From assembly GCA_030550535.1 (NCBI GenBank), contig JAUQPF010000046.1:1-64000 (forward strand): a DNA stretch of 64,000 nucleotides. The letters run 5' to 3'. A program made the position numbers and the translations under genes. The stretch is from Candidatus Bipolaricaulota bacterium. Lineage in GTDB: Bacteria; Bipolaricaulota; Bipolaricaulia; Bipolaricaulales; Bipolaricaulaceae. Shown here one piece after another: positions 8,928 to 17,239 of this stretch (positions within the stretch are counted from its first letter, which is position 1; each line of letters starts with the position of its first letter). Under the pieces are notes generated by a model. The model ran no database searches and had not been told where the DNA came from. It saw only the letters and a list, made by a program, of their open reading frames with translations.

Positions 8928-10953
8928 GCGCGCGGAGCCCTTCGTCTTCTTCTTCCAGGGGAGGGAGCTCTTGGCCTACTCGGGGGAGACCATCGCCTCC
9001 GCCCTTTTTGCCCACGGCATCCGCGTCTTTGGGCGTCACCCCAAGGACGGTTCCCCCCAGGGGATCTTCTGCGCCAACGGGCAGTGCGCTCAATGCCTGG
9101 TCCTCGCGGATGGACGGCCTGTCAAGGCCTGCATGACCCTCGTGCGGCCCGGGATGCGCGTGGCCCCCTTGGATGGGCTTCCCCAGGCCCCGCCTCCGCC
9201 CGAGCACCTGGCGTTCCGGGCCATCGAAGAGGTCGAGGTGGAAGCCCTGGTGATCGGGGGCGGGCCGGCGGGGATGTCCGCAGCCCTCGAGCTCGGAAGG
9301 CTGGGGGTGAAGACCCTCCTTGTGGACGACAAACACCGCCTGGGCGGAAAGCTTCTCCTTCAGACGCACCGTTTCTTCGGCTCCCGGGAGGCCGTCTATG
9401 CCGGGACCCGCGGGATCGTCATCGCCGAGAACCTCGCCGCCGAGGTGCAGGCCCAAAGGTCTGTGGAGGTTTGGCTCAACTCCCCGGCCCTGGCGGTGTT
9501 CAGCGACCGCAAGGTGGGCATCCTGCGGGAGGGCCGAAGGTACGTGCTTGTGCGCCCGCGCGTCCTTGTGGTGGCCACCGGCGCGCGGGAGCGCTCCTTG
9601 GTCTTCCCCGGGAACACCTTGCCCGGGGTCTATGGGGCGGGCGCGTTCCAGACCCTGGTGAACCGGGACCTCGTGCGGGCTGCGGAGCGGTTGTTCGTGG
9701 TGGGCGGAGGGAACGTTGGCCTCATCGCTGCTTACCACGCGCTCCAAGCGGGGATCAGGGTGGTGGGCCTGTGCGAGGCCCTGCCCGAATGCACCGGCTA
9801 CAAGGTCCACAAGGACAAGCTCCTCCGTCTGGGTGTGCCCATCTACACTTCGCACACGGTGGTGGCCGCCCACGGGAAGGATCACGTGGAGGCCATCACC
9901 ATCGCCCAGGTGGACGAGAAATTCCAGCGCATCCCGGGCACCGAGAAGACGTTCGGTTGCGATACGATCCTCATTGCGGTGGGATTGGATCCCGTGGACG
10001 AGTTCTACCGCAAGGCCCAGGAGTTCGGGATTCCGGCCTTCGCCGCGGGCGACGCCCAGGAGATCGCCGAGGCTTCCGCGGCCATCTTCACCGGCCGCAT
10101 CGCCGGCCGCCGGGCCGCCCAGGCCCTGGGCCGGGGTGTGGAGATCCCCGCGGAGTGGGAAAGAACAGCGGAGGTCCTCAAATCCCGGCCCGGGCGGATC
10201 CATCCCCCGCCTGCCCTTCCCCCTCTTTCGGTTTTCCCCGTGCTCCACTGCGTCCAGGAGATCCCTTGCGATCCCTGCGCTTCCGTCTGCCCCCTGGGGC
10301 TCATCCAGGTGGACCGCGAGGACATTCGGAACCCCCCACGATTCCGTGGGGAAAGGCCTTGCAGCGGCTGCGCGCGCTGTGTTGCGTTCTGCCCAGGATT
10401 AGCCATCACCCTTGTGGACTTCCGTAAGGACCCGGAGCATCCGGTGGTGACCGTCCCCTGGGAGTTCGGCACCGATGCGCTTGGGGTGGGAAAGGCTGTG
10501 CTCGCTGTGGACGCGGAGGGGAAAGCCTTGGGTTCCGCGGAAGTCCTCGGGGTCTCCCAAGTGCCCGGTGCCGATCACACGCTCCTTGTGCGGCTTAAGG
10601 TGCCTGAAGAATGGGCCACGAGGGTCGCGGGGATGCGCGTTCTCCAAGAGGAGGAAGCGGGGATTCCGGCTGAGCCCCTCCCGATCTCGGAGGAGGCCAT
10701 CGTCTGCCGGTGCGAGCGCGTGGGGGCTAGCGCGATCCGAGCCCTCATTCGCCAAGGCGTGCGCGATTTGAACGAGATCAAAGCGGTGACTCGAGCTGGC
10801 ATGGGGGCCTGCGGGGGCAAAACTTGCCGGAACCTCATCCTCCGCCTCTTCCGGGAGGAGGGCGTGCCCTTGGAGGAGGTCACGGACTTCGTGGGGCGGC
10901 CCCTCTTTTTGGAGGTCCCGCTGGGGATCTTCGCGGGAATGGAGGAGCCGTGA
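8893..10953 (+). CDS. FAD-dependent oxidoreductase with N-terminal 2Fe-2S, internal 4Fe-4S and BFD-like 2Fe-2S domains (HcnA+HcnB / proline-hydroxyproline dehydrogenase alpha type)
   Basis: GIFCANGQCAQCLVLADGRPVKAC; GGGPAGMSAALELG; CDPCASVCPLG and CSGCARCVAFCPG; CRCERVGASAIRALIRQGVRDLNEIKAVTRAGMGACGGKTC. Confidence 0.85.
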   Translation: MRLEKHPILEVKRAEPFVFFFQGRELLAYSGETIASALFAHGIRVFGRHPKDGSPQGIFCANGQCAQCLVLADGRPVKACMTLVRPGMRVAPLDGLPQAPPPPEHLAFRAIEEVEVEALVIGGGPAGMSAALELGRLGVKTLLVDDKHRLGGKLLLQTHRFFGSREAVYAGTRGIVIAENLAAEVQAQRSVEVWLNSPALAVFSDRKVGILREGRRYVLVRPRVLVVATGARERSLVFPGNTLPGVYGAGAFQTLVNRDLVRAAERLFVVGGGNVGLIAAYHALQAGIRVVGLCEALPECTGYKVHKDKLLRLGVPIYTSHTVVAAHGKDHVEAITIAQVDEKFQRIPGTEKTFGCDTILIAVGLDPVDEFYRKAQEFGIPAFAAGDAQEIAEASAAIFTGRIAGRRAAQALGRGVEIPAEWERTAEVLKSRPGRIHPPPALPPLSVFPVLHCVQEIPCDPCASVCPLGLIQVDREDIRNPPRFRGERPCSGCARCVAFCPGLAITLVDFRKDPEHPVVTVPWEFGTDALGVGKAVLAVDAEGKALGSAEVLGVSQVPGADHTLLVRLKVPEEWATRVAGMRVLQEEEAGIPAEPLPISEEAIVCRCERVGASAIRALIRQGVRDLNEIKAVTRAGMGACGGKTCRNLILRLFREEGVPLEEVTDFVGRPLFLEVPLGIFAGMEEP

Positions 10954-12098
10954 GCTACGATGTTGTGGTGATCGGCGCGGGGAGCGTGGGCACCCCCGCG
11001 GCCTTTTATCTTGCCCGCGAGGGCCTTAGGGTCCTGGTGATCGACCGTTTGCCAAGTCCGGGACAGGGCTCGAACAAGGCCGCCATCGGCGGCGTGCGCG
11101 CCACCCACTCCGATCCCGCCAAGATCCGCCTGGGCCTGCGCACCATCGAGATCCTCACCCGCTTTGAGGAGGAATTCGGCTACGACGTGGAATGGCGTCC
11201 GGGCGGTTACGTGTTCGTGGCCTACCGTCCCGAGGAGGAACGGGTCCTCAAAGACTTGGTGGCCCTTCAGCGCTCCTTTGGCCTGAACATCCGCTGGTGC
11301 GAGGCCGACGAGCTTTTGCGCATCGTCCCGGATTTGAACCCCGAGGGCCTTCGGGGCGGGACCTATTCGCCGGGGGACGGCCATTGTTCCCCCCTCCTCC
11401 TTTGCCATGCCTATTACGAGCTCGCGAAAAAGGAGGGCGTGGAGTTTCGCTTCCGTGAGGAAGTGGTGGGGATTGAGGCGCGGGGTGGGCGGGTTCACGC
11501 GGTGCGCACGGACCGAGGCCTTTACCCCACAGCGGTGGTGCTCAACGCCGCCGGCGCTTGGGCGGCGCAAATCGGAAAACTTCTGGGTGTGGACCACCCC
11601 GTTTATCCCGATTGCCATGAGGCCGGGATCACCGAGCCTGTGGCCCACTTTCTCGATCCCATGATCGTGGACATCCGACCGGGTCCGGGCTCGGCCAACT
11701 GCTACTTCCACCAGCTCGCTACCGGGCAGATCGCCTTCTGCATCACGCCGGAGCCGCCCATCCTCGGCGAGGACCGCCGGGAGACGAGCGGGTTTTTGCC
11801 CCAGGTGGCCCGAAGGATCATCCAGGTGGTGCCGCGGCTTTCGGGAATACGGGTGCGCCGAACTTGGCGGGGTCTTTACCCCATGACCCCCGATGGCCTC
11901 CCCCTCGTGGGCTGGGCCGAGGAGGTGGAGGGGTACCTCGTGGCCATCGGGCTTTGCGGCCAGGGAGTCATGTTGGGGCCGGCGCTGGGCGAGCTTTTGG
12001 CCCGGCGCGTCGTGGGAACCCCTTGTCCCGAGGATCAGGTGGTCCTGCGCAACCTTTCCCCCGCGCGCAGCTTCCAAAAGGAGGAGGTCCTGCGCTAG
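10950..12098 (+). CDS. FAD-dependent oxidoreductase, DAO family (HcnC / sarcosine oxidase beta / proline dehydrogenase beta-like)
   Basis: SYDVVVIGAGSVGTPAAFYLAREGLRVLVIDRLPSPGQGSNKAAIGGVRATHSDPAKI; GTG overlapping previous stop. Confidence 0.88.
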   Translation: MSYDVVVIGAGSVGTPAAFYLAREGLRVLVIDRLPSPGQGSNKAAIGGVRATHSDPAKIRLGLRTIEILTRFEEEFGYDVEWRPGGYVFVAYRPEEERVLKDLVALQRSFGLNIRWCEADELLRIVPDLNPEGLRGGTYSPGDGHCSPLLLCHAYYELAKKEGVEFRFREEVVGIEARGGRVHAVRTDRGLYPTAVVLNAAGAWAAQIGKLLGVDHPVYPDCHEAGITEPVAHFLDPMIVDIRPGPGSANCYFHQLATGQIAFCITPEPPILGEDRRETSGFLPQVARRIIQVVPRLSGIRVRRTWRGLYPMTPDGLPLVGWAEEVEGYLVAIGLCGQGVMLGPALGELLARRVVGTPCPEDQVVLRNLSPARSFQKEEVLR

Positions 12099-12105
12099 CG
12101 TAGGA

Positions 12106-13026
12106 TCAGGACCTTCCCCCCAAAAGCAAGGCCAAGACGGCCTTCTGCGCGTGCAGCCGGTTCTCCGCCTGGTCGAAGATCACGGAGTTCCGACTGCGCG
12201 CGGCCTCGTAGGTGATCTCCTCCCCGTAGTGGGCGGGAAGGCAGTGCATGACGAGGCAGTCCGGCTTGGCGAAGGAAAGGAGCTCCAAGCTCACCGTGTA
12301 GCCCTGGAATTTTTTGCGGCGCAGCTCGGCCTGGGCCTCCTGCCCCATGCTGGTCCACACGTCGGTGTAGAGGACATCGGCGTCCTTGGCGGCCTCTTTG
12401 GGGTCGCGCAGGATCGCGATCTCCGCGCCCAAGGCCCGGGCCTCCGCCACGATGCGGGCGTTCGGCTCGTGTCCCTCCGGACAGGCGATGCGGAAGTGCA
12501 TCCCTAGCTTGGCCGAGGCCTCGATCAGGGAGTTCGCTACATTGTTGCCATCGCCGATGAAGGCGAGGGTCAGGCCCGAAAGCCTCCGTTTTTTCTCCCA
12601 GATGGTGAGCACATCGGCCAGGGCCTGGCAGGGGTGGAGGAGGTCCGAGAGCCCATTGATCACGGGCACGGTGGCAAAACGCGCGAGCTCCTCCACCACC
12701 TCGTGCCCGAACACGCGGGCCATGATCCCATCCACGTAGCGCGAGAGGTTCAGGGCCACGTCCTCCACGGTCTCCCGCTGCCCAAGCTTTATGTCCTCCG
12801 GACCGAGGTACAGGGCATAGCCGCCCAGCTGCCACATCCCCACCTCGAAGGAGACGCGGGTGCGCAACGAAGGTTTTTGGAAGACCATGGCCAAGGTTTT
12901 CCCCCGGAGGATGTGGTCGTGGCGCACGCCCGCCCTGTGTTCCCGCTTCAAATGAGCGGCGAGCTCCAAGACTTCCCAGATCTCTTGGGTACTCCAATCG
13001 CCTAGGCTCACGAGGTCGCGCTTCAC
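12106..13026 (-). CDS. argF: Ornithine carbamoyltransferase
   Basis: FQKPSLRTRVSFEVGMWQLGG, HPCQALADVLTI, HCLPAHYGEEIT. Confidence 0.92.
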   Translation of the reverse strand: MKRDLVSLGDWSTQEIWEVLELAAHLKREHRAGVRHDHILRGKTLAMVFQKPSLRTRVSFEVGMWQLGGYALYLGPEDIKLGQRETVEDVALNLSRYVDGIMARVFGHEVVEELARFATVPVINGLSDLLHPCQALADVLTIWEKKRRLSGLTLAFIGDGNNVANSLIEASAKLGMHFRIACPEGHEPNARIVAEARALGAEIAILRDPKEAAKDADVLYTDVWTSMGQEAQAELRRKKFQGYTVSLELLSFAKPDCLVMHCLPAHYGEEITYEAARSRNSVIFDQAENRLHAQKAVLALLLGGRS

Positions 13027-13295
13027 GACGCCCCCTTTCCGGGCTTGGTGGTGACGATGTGGGTGCTGGTGGAGAACACCCCCTCCACCTGGCGGATCTC
13101 CTCCGTCACGATCTTGTAGAGCTCCGCCACGGAGAAGCTGGAGGGGAGCTCATCGAACTCCAAATAGGCGATGATGTCGTAGTCGCCGAACACGGTGTCC
13201 ACCCTTTTCACGTGCGGTTTTTTCCGCAATTCCTCGGCCACCTTCTCCTCCGTTGCCCCCCGACAGCGAATGAGCACGTACGCGGCCACCGGCAT
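13023..13295 (-). CDS. Stand-alone Lrp/AsnC ligand-binding (RAM) domain protein
   Basis: 90 aa: MPVAAYVLIRCRGATEEKVAEELRKKPHVKRVDTVFGDYDIIAYLEF; no HTH. Confidence 0.85.
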   Translation of the reverse strand: MPVAAYVLIRCRGATEEKVAEELRKKPHVKRVDTVFGDYDIIAYLEFDELPSSFSVAELYKIVTEEIRQVEGVFSTSTHIVTTKPGKGAS

Positions 13296-13345
13296 GTTCT
13301 CACCGGGAGCATCTTATCCGCGGTCCCTTGGAGCGGCCACGGCGA

Positions 13346-13374
13346 TTGGGCCCTTTTGTGAGTCCCGCTACAAT
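13346..13374 (+). promoter_or_regulatory. Candidate leaderless promoter for gltX
   Basis: TTGGGC (13346-13351), 17-nt spacer, TACAAT (13369-13374), 8 nt before ATG 13383. Confidence 0.6.
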
Positions 13375-13382
13375 TCGTCGCT

Positions 13383-14693
13383 ATGACCGGCGTTCGCGTG
13401 AGGTTTGCGCCGAGCCCCACGGGCTACCTGCACGTGGGCGGAGCCCGTACGGCTCTGTTCAACTGGCTCTTTGCCCGCCATCATGGGGGCACGTTCATCC
13501 TGCGCATCGAGGACACGGACCGCACCCGTTCCACCGAGGAGGCCATCGACCAGATCGTGGCCTCCCTGCGCTGGCTTGGGCTGGATTGGGACGAGTTCTA
13601 TCGTCAGACGGAGAGGCTGAGTCTCCATCAGCGCTACGCGGAGGAGCTCCTCCGTCGGGGCGCGGCCTACGAGGCCGACGGCGCCATCTGGTTCCGCATG
13701 CCCAAAGAGGGCGTGACCGTTGTGCACGACCTCATCGCTGGAAAAGTGGAGTTCCAAAATCGCGAATTCAAGGATCTTGTGATCCTCCGCTCCGATGGCA
13801 CGCCCACCTACAACTTCGCCTGTGTCGTGGACGACACCGAAATGGGCATCACCCACGTGATCCGTGGGGACGAGCACCTCCCCAACACCCCAAAGCAACT
13901 GCACATGTACTGGGCCTTGGGTCTCACGCCTCCCAAATTCGCGCACATTCCCCTCATCCTTGGCCCGGATCGTACCAAGCTCTCCAAGCGCCACGGCGCC
14001 GTGTCCGTCCTGGAGTACCGCCGGAAAGGGATCCTCCCCGAGGCCATGGTGAACTTTCTGGCCCGTCTGGGCTGGTCCCACGGGGATCAGGAGATCTTCT
14101 CCCGGGAGGAGCTCATTCGGTATTTCGATCTGGACGGCGTGGGACAGTCGCCCTCCGTTTTCGACGAACAGAAGCTCCTTTGGCTCAATCGGGAGTGGAT
14201 GCGGCGCCTCCCGGTGGACGAACTCGCGGAGTTGCTCAAGGAGTTCCTGGTGCTAGAAGGGGTGGCCTCTTCGGAGGAGATCGAAGCCCTGCCTAAGACC
14301 ACCCTGTACCGGGCGGTGGAGCTCTTCCGCGACCGCAGCCGAACCCTCGTGGAGCTGGCGCACACGGCGCGCATGCTCTTCCCCGGGGAGCTTGCGGTCC
14401 CGGCCGAGGCCCAGGAGCTCCTCCAGCCGGAGCTGGCCGGACCCTTTGTGGCCATCGCCCAGGCCCTGGAGAGGGCTGGGGATCCAAGTCCAATGGGCCT
14501 GGAAACCACCATTCGGGAGGTGTTGGCCCAGCTGAACCTTCCGCTCAAGGCGGTGGCCCTGCCCATGCGGGTGGTGGTGAGCGGATCGCGGGTGGGGCCC
14601 GGGCTCTTCGAGGTGCTGGCCCTGGTGGGGCCCAAGCTGGCGGCGGAGCGCCTCCACCGGGCCGCGGAAAAACTCAAGGAGATGAAAGGGTGA
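13383..14693 (+). CDS. gltX: Glutamyl-tRNA synthetase
   Basis: RFAPSPTGYLHVGGARTALFNWLFARHHGG, KLSKRHGAVSV. Confidence 0.95.
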   Translation: MTGVRVRFAPSPTGYLHVGGARTALFNWLFARHHGGTFILRIEDTDRTRSTEEAIDQIVASLRWLGLDWDEFYRQTERLSLHQRYAEELLRRGAAYEADGAIWFRMPKEGVTVVHDLIAGKVEFQNREFKDLVILRSDGTPTYNFACVVDDTEMGITHVIRGDEHLPNTPKQLHMYWALGLTPPKFAHIPLILGPDRTKLSKRHGAVSVLEYRRKGILPEAMVNFLARLGWSHGDQEIFSREELIRYFDLDGVGQSPSVFDEQKLLWLNREWMRRLPVDELAELLKEFLVLEGVASSEEIEALPKTTLYRAVELFRDRSRTLVELAHTARMLFPGELAVPAEAQELLQPELAGPFVAIAQALERAGDPSPMGLETTIREVLAQLNLPLKAVALPMRVVVSGSRVGPGLFEVLALVGPKLAAERLHRAAEKLKEMKG

Positions 14694-14696
14694 ACT

Positions 14697-16343
14697 ATGC
14701 GCGCCCCGATCTTTCTCGCCCTCGCCCTTGGTCTTTCGGTTTGGTCCCAAGAGGTTCCCTTGGCCCCTGCGGATCCGGCTTCCTTGGGCCCGTGGGCCCA
14801 AGCGATCCTCCCCCTTCGCCTCCATCCCACCCCGGCAAGCCCGGTGCGCTTCGAGGGACCCTCCCTTTCCCTGCGCCTTTTTGGGGAGATCGCGCTGGGA
14901 CAGGCCCGCTACCCCTTCCTTTTGGGGGTAACCCCGCAGGGCGTTGTGAGCCTTTGGCTCGACAAAAACAGGGACGGAAGGCTCACCCCGGAGGAGGAGC
15001 TTCCCAGCGTTCGCGCCTCGAAAGCGGTGCTGTGGAGCGTCACGCTCCTTGCAGAGCCTGGCGACGGTGCTTCCTTTTCCTATCCGCTTCAGATCCTCTG
15101 GCCAGAGGGGAGGAGCTACGTGTTCCTCGTGGGCGGAGCGCCCCGGGCCGGGGAGTTCCAGGGGCGCACGGTGGTCCTCGTGGACGGGGACCTGGACGGA
15201 GTGTTTGGCACAAAGGGCGATTTTTTGGGTGTGGACGTGGACGGGGACGGCCGCATCTACGCCGAGCCCGATGGCCACGAACGCTTCAGCCTCGCCGAGG
15301 CCTTCACCTTGGAAGGCACAAGCTATCGGGTGAGCCAGGTGGCTCCGGACGGAGGGTTTATCCGTGTCGATCCCACAGCTTACGTTCCGCCCAAGGTCCC
15401 CTTGATCCCCGGGGCGCCGGCCCCTGATTTTTCCTTCCGCAACTTTTTGGATGGTCGGGTGCTGAGCTTGTCCCAATTCCGCGGGAAGGTGGTCCTTTTG
15501 GACTTCTGGGCCACGTGGTGCCCTCCTTGCATGGCCTCTCTGCCGGAGCTGCGGACGCTCTACGAGGAACTTCGCCCCCTGGGGTTCGAAATCGTGGGGG
15601 TGAGCTTGGACGAAAGCGGGGAGGATTTGAGACGCGTCGTGGAGAGCTATGCGGTGCCTTGGCCCATTGCGTTCTTCGGGCAGCGGTGGGACAACCCCGT
15701 GGCCAACCTGTACCGGGTTTACCAGATCCCCACCACGTATCTTTTGGACAGGCGCGGGATCATCCGTTTTCGGGACCTGCACGGCGAGGAACTGCGCGCG
15801 GCGGTGCGCGACCTCCTTGGGGAGCCCTCTGGAGCCGGGGAGGACGGGCAAGCCGCGGCCGCCCCTGTATTGGCCTTTTTCTTTCCCCAGGAAATTCGCC
15901 TCCGCTCGGGTGTCACCCGCTTTGCCTTGGAAATCCTGAACGACTCGCTTTTCCCGGCGGAGGAGGTGGCGATCTCCTGGGAAGGGCTGCCCGCAGGCGT
16001 AAAGGACGAGGTTCCGCCCCCTTTTCCCGTGGGGGCGGGGGAAAGGAGGCGGGTGGAGCTGACCTTGGCCGCGGACCGCTCCGTCGCCTTTTCCCAAGAC
16101 GTTTTTGTGGTGGTGAGCTACGGCTACCGAAGCGGGGACTCCCTAAGCCGTGCGACGCAGCGCCTCCCGGTACGGTTGGTCCTCGCTGAGGAAAGGCCGA
16201 AGGAGGAGGCGCCCTGGTGGGTTTGGGGGTTGCTCGTCCTCGGCCTCGCCTTGGCCGTGTGGGTCTTGGGGCGGGGGAGTCTCTTCCTTTGGCCCCTCCT
16301 TTTCCTTGTCCTCCCCCGGCTCCCGGGGTTCTGGAAGGTCTAG
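14697..16343 (+). CDS. Secreted/membrane TlpA-like thioredoxin-fold protein with EF-hand-like repeats and C-terminal TM
   Basis: KVVLLDFWATWCPPCMASLPELRTLY; DKNRDGRLTPEE, DGDLDG, DVDGDGRIY; signal peptide; hydrophobic C-terminus. Confidence 0.8.
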   Translation: MRAPIFLALALGLSVWSQEVPLAPADPASLGPWAQAILPLRLHPTPASPVRFEGPSLSLRLFGEIALGQARYPFLLGVTPQGVVSLWLDKNRDGRLTPEEELPSVRASKAVLWSVTLLAEPGDGASFSYPLQILWPEGRSYVFLVGGAPRAGEFQGRTVVLVDGDLDGVFGTKGDFLGVDVDGDGRIYAEPDGHERFSLAEAFTLEGTSYRVSQVAPDGGFIRVDPTAYVPPKVPLIPGAPAPDFSFRNFLDGRVLSLSQFRGKVVLLDFWATWCPPCMASLPELRTLYEELRPLGFEIVGVSLDESGEDLRRVVESYAVPWPIAFFGQRWDNPVANLYRVYQIPTTYLLDRRGIIRFRDLHGEELRAAVRDLLGEPSGAGEDGQAAAAPVLAFFFPQEIRLRSGVTRFALEILNDSLFPAEEVAISWEGLPAGVKDEVPPPFPVGAGERRRVELTLAADRSVAFSQDVFVVVSYGYRSGDSLSRATQRLPVRLVLAEERPKEEAPWWVWGLLVLGLALAVWVLGRGSLFLWPLLFLVLPRLPGFWKV

Positions 16344-16356
16344 CCCGGGGGCCCGG

Positions 16357-17118
16357 GTGGTCCGCTACCTCCTTCTCGGTTTGATCCAGGGGATCACGGA
16401 GTTCCTGCCGGTGAGCAGCTCCGCCCATCTTCTTCTGGCCCAGCGCGGGCTTGGGCTTGGGGAGCCTGGGCCTCTCCTTGTGGCCTTCGCCCATCTTGGG
16501 ACCCTGGGCGCGGTGCTCCTTTGGTTTTTCCGCGATTTGGCGGGCCTGGCCCAGGGGCTTTGGCGCGGGAATCCCGAGGCCCGGCGGTATTGGGGAGCCT
16601 TGGGCCTGGGAACCCTCCCCTTGGTCCTCGCGGCTGGGGTTGCGCGCGGTCGGCTCGACCAGGTTTTTCGCACAGAATGGGTGCCGTTCTTTCTTTTGGC
16701 AAACGGGCTCTTCCTTGTGGGGGTCGGACGCACGCCTTCCCCCCTGCCTTGCCGCACCTTGGGCCCGCGTGAGGCCCTTGCCGTGGGGCTTGCGCAGATG
16801 CTCGCCATCCTTCCCGGGCTTTCCCGCGCGGGCTTGACCCTGGCCACGGGCCTCCGCCTGGGATTAGAGGGGAAAGAGGTGTTTCGCTTCTCTTTCCTCC
16901 TTGGGATTCCGGCCATCGTGGGCGGGGCCCTGCTTGCGGCGTGGGAGGAAAGCGCGGGCGTGGAGAGCTGGGCCGGCTTGTCCTTGACCGCGGGGGCTGC
17001 GTTCCTCTCCGGCCTTTTCGCCCTGGCCTTGCTGGCCCGAGCTGTGCGGCGGCGCGCCCTCTGGCCGTTCGGCCTCTACTGCCTCCTTTTGGGCCTCCTC
17101 GCCCTGTCCTGGCGATAA
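16357..17118 (+). CDS. uppP: Undecaprenyl-diphosphatase (BacA/UppP)
   Basis: LLLGLIQGITEFLPVSSSAHLLLAQ; GLSRAGLTLATGLRLGL; likely GTG start 16357. Confidence 0.92.
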   Translation: MVRYLLLGLIQGITEFLPVSSSAHLLLAQRGLGLGEPGPLLVAFAHLGTLGAVLLWFFRDLAGLAQGLWRGNPEARRYWGALGLGTLPLVLAAGVARGRLDQVFRTEWVPFFLLANGLFLVGVGRTPSPLPCRTLGPREALAVGLAQMLAILPGLSRAGLTLATGLRLGLEGKEVFRFSFLLGIPAIVGGALLAAWEESAGVESWAGLSLTAGAAFLSGLFALALLARAVRRRALWPFGLYCLLLGLLALSWR

Positions 17119-17221
17119 GGGGACATTTGTCCAAAGCGGGGGCGCCGCTCCTCCCCTCCCCCAGGGCGGAAAACTCCCGTTCCCTTAAGCCACGCTGCCT
17201 TTTCGCTGAGGCTGTTCCCCC

Positions 17222-17238
17222 GGCACCCTCAGGGTGCC
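17222..17238. repeat. Perfect inverted repeat GGCACCCT-C-AGGGTGCC abutting a start codon
   Basis: 17-nt palindrome ending 1 nt before ATG at 17240. Confidence 0.7.
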
Positions 17239-17239
17239 A

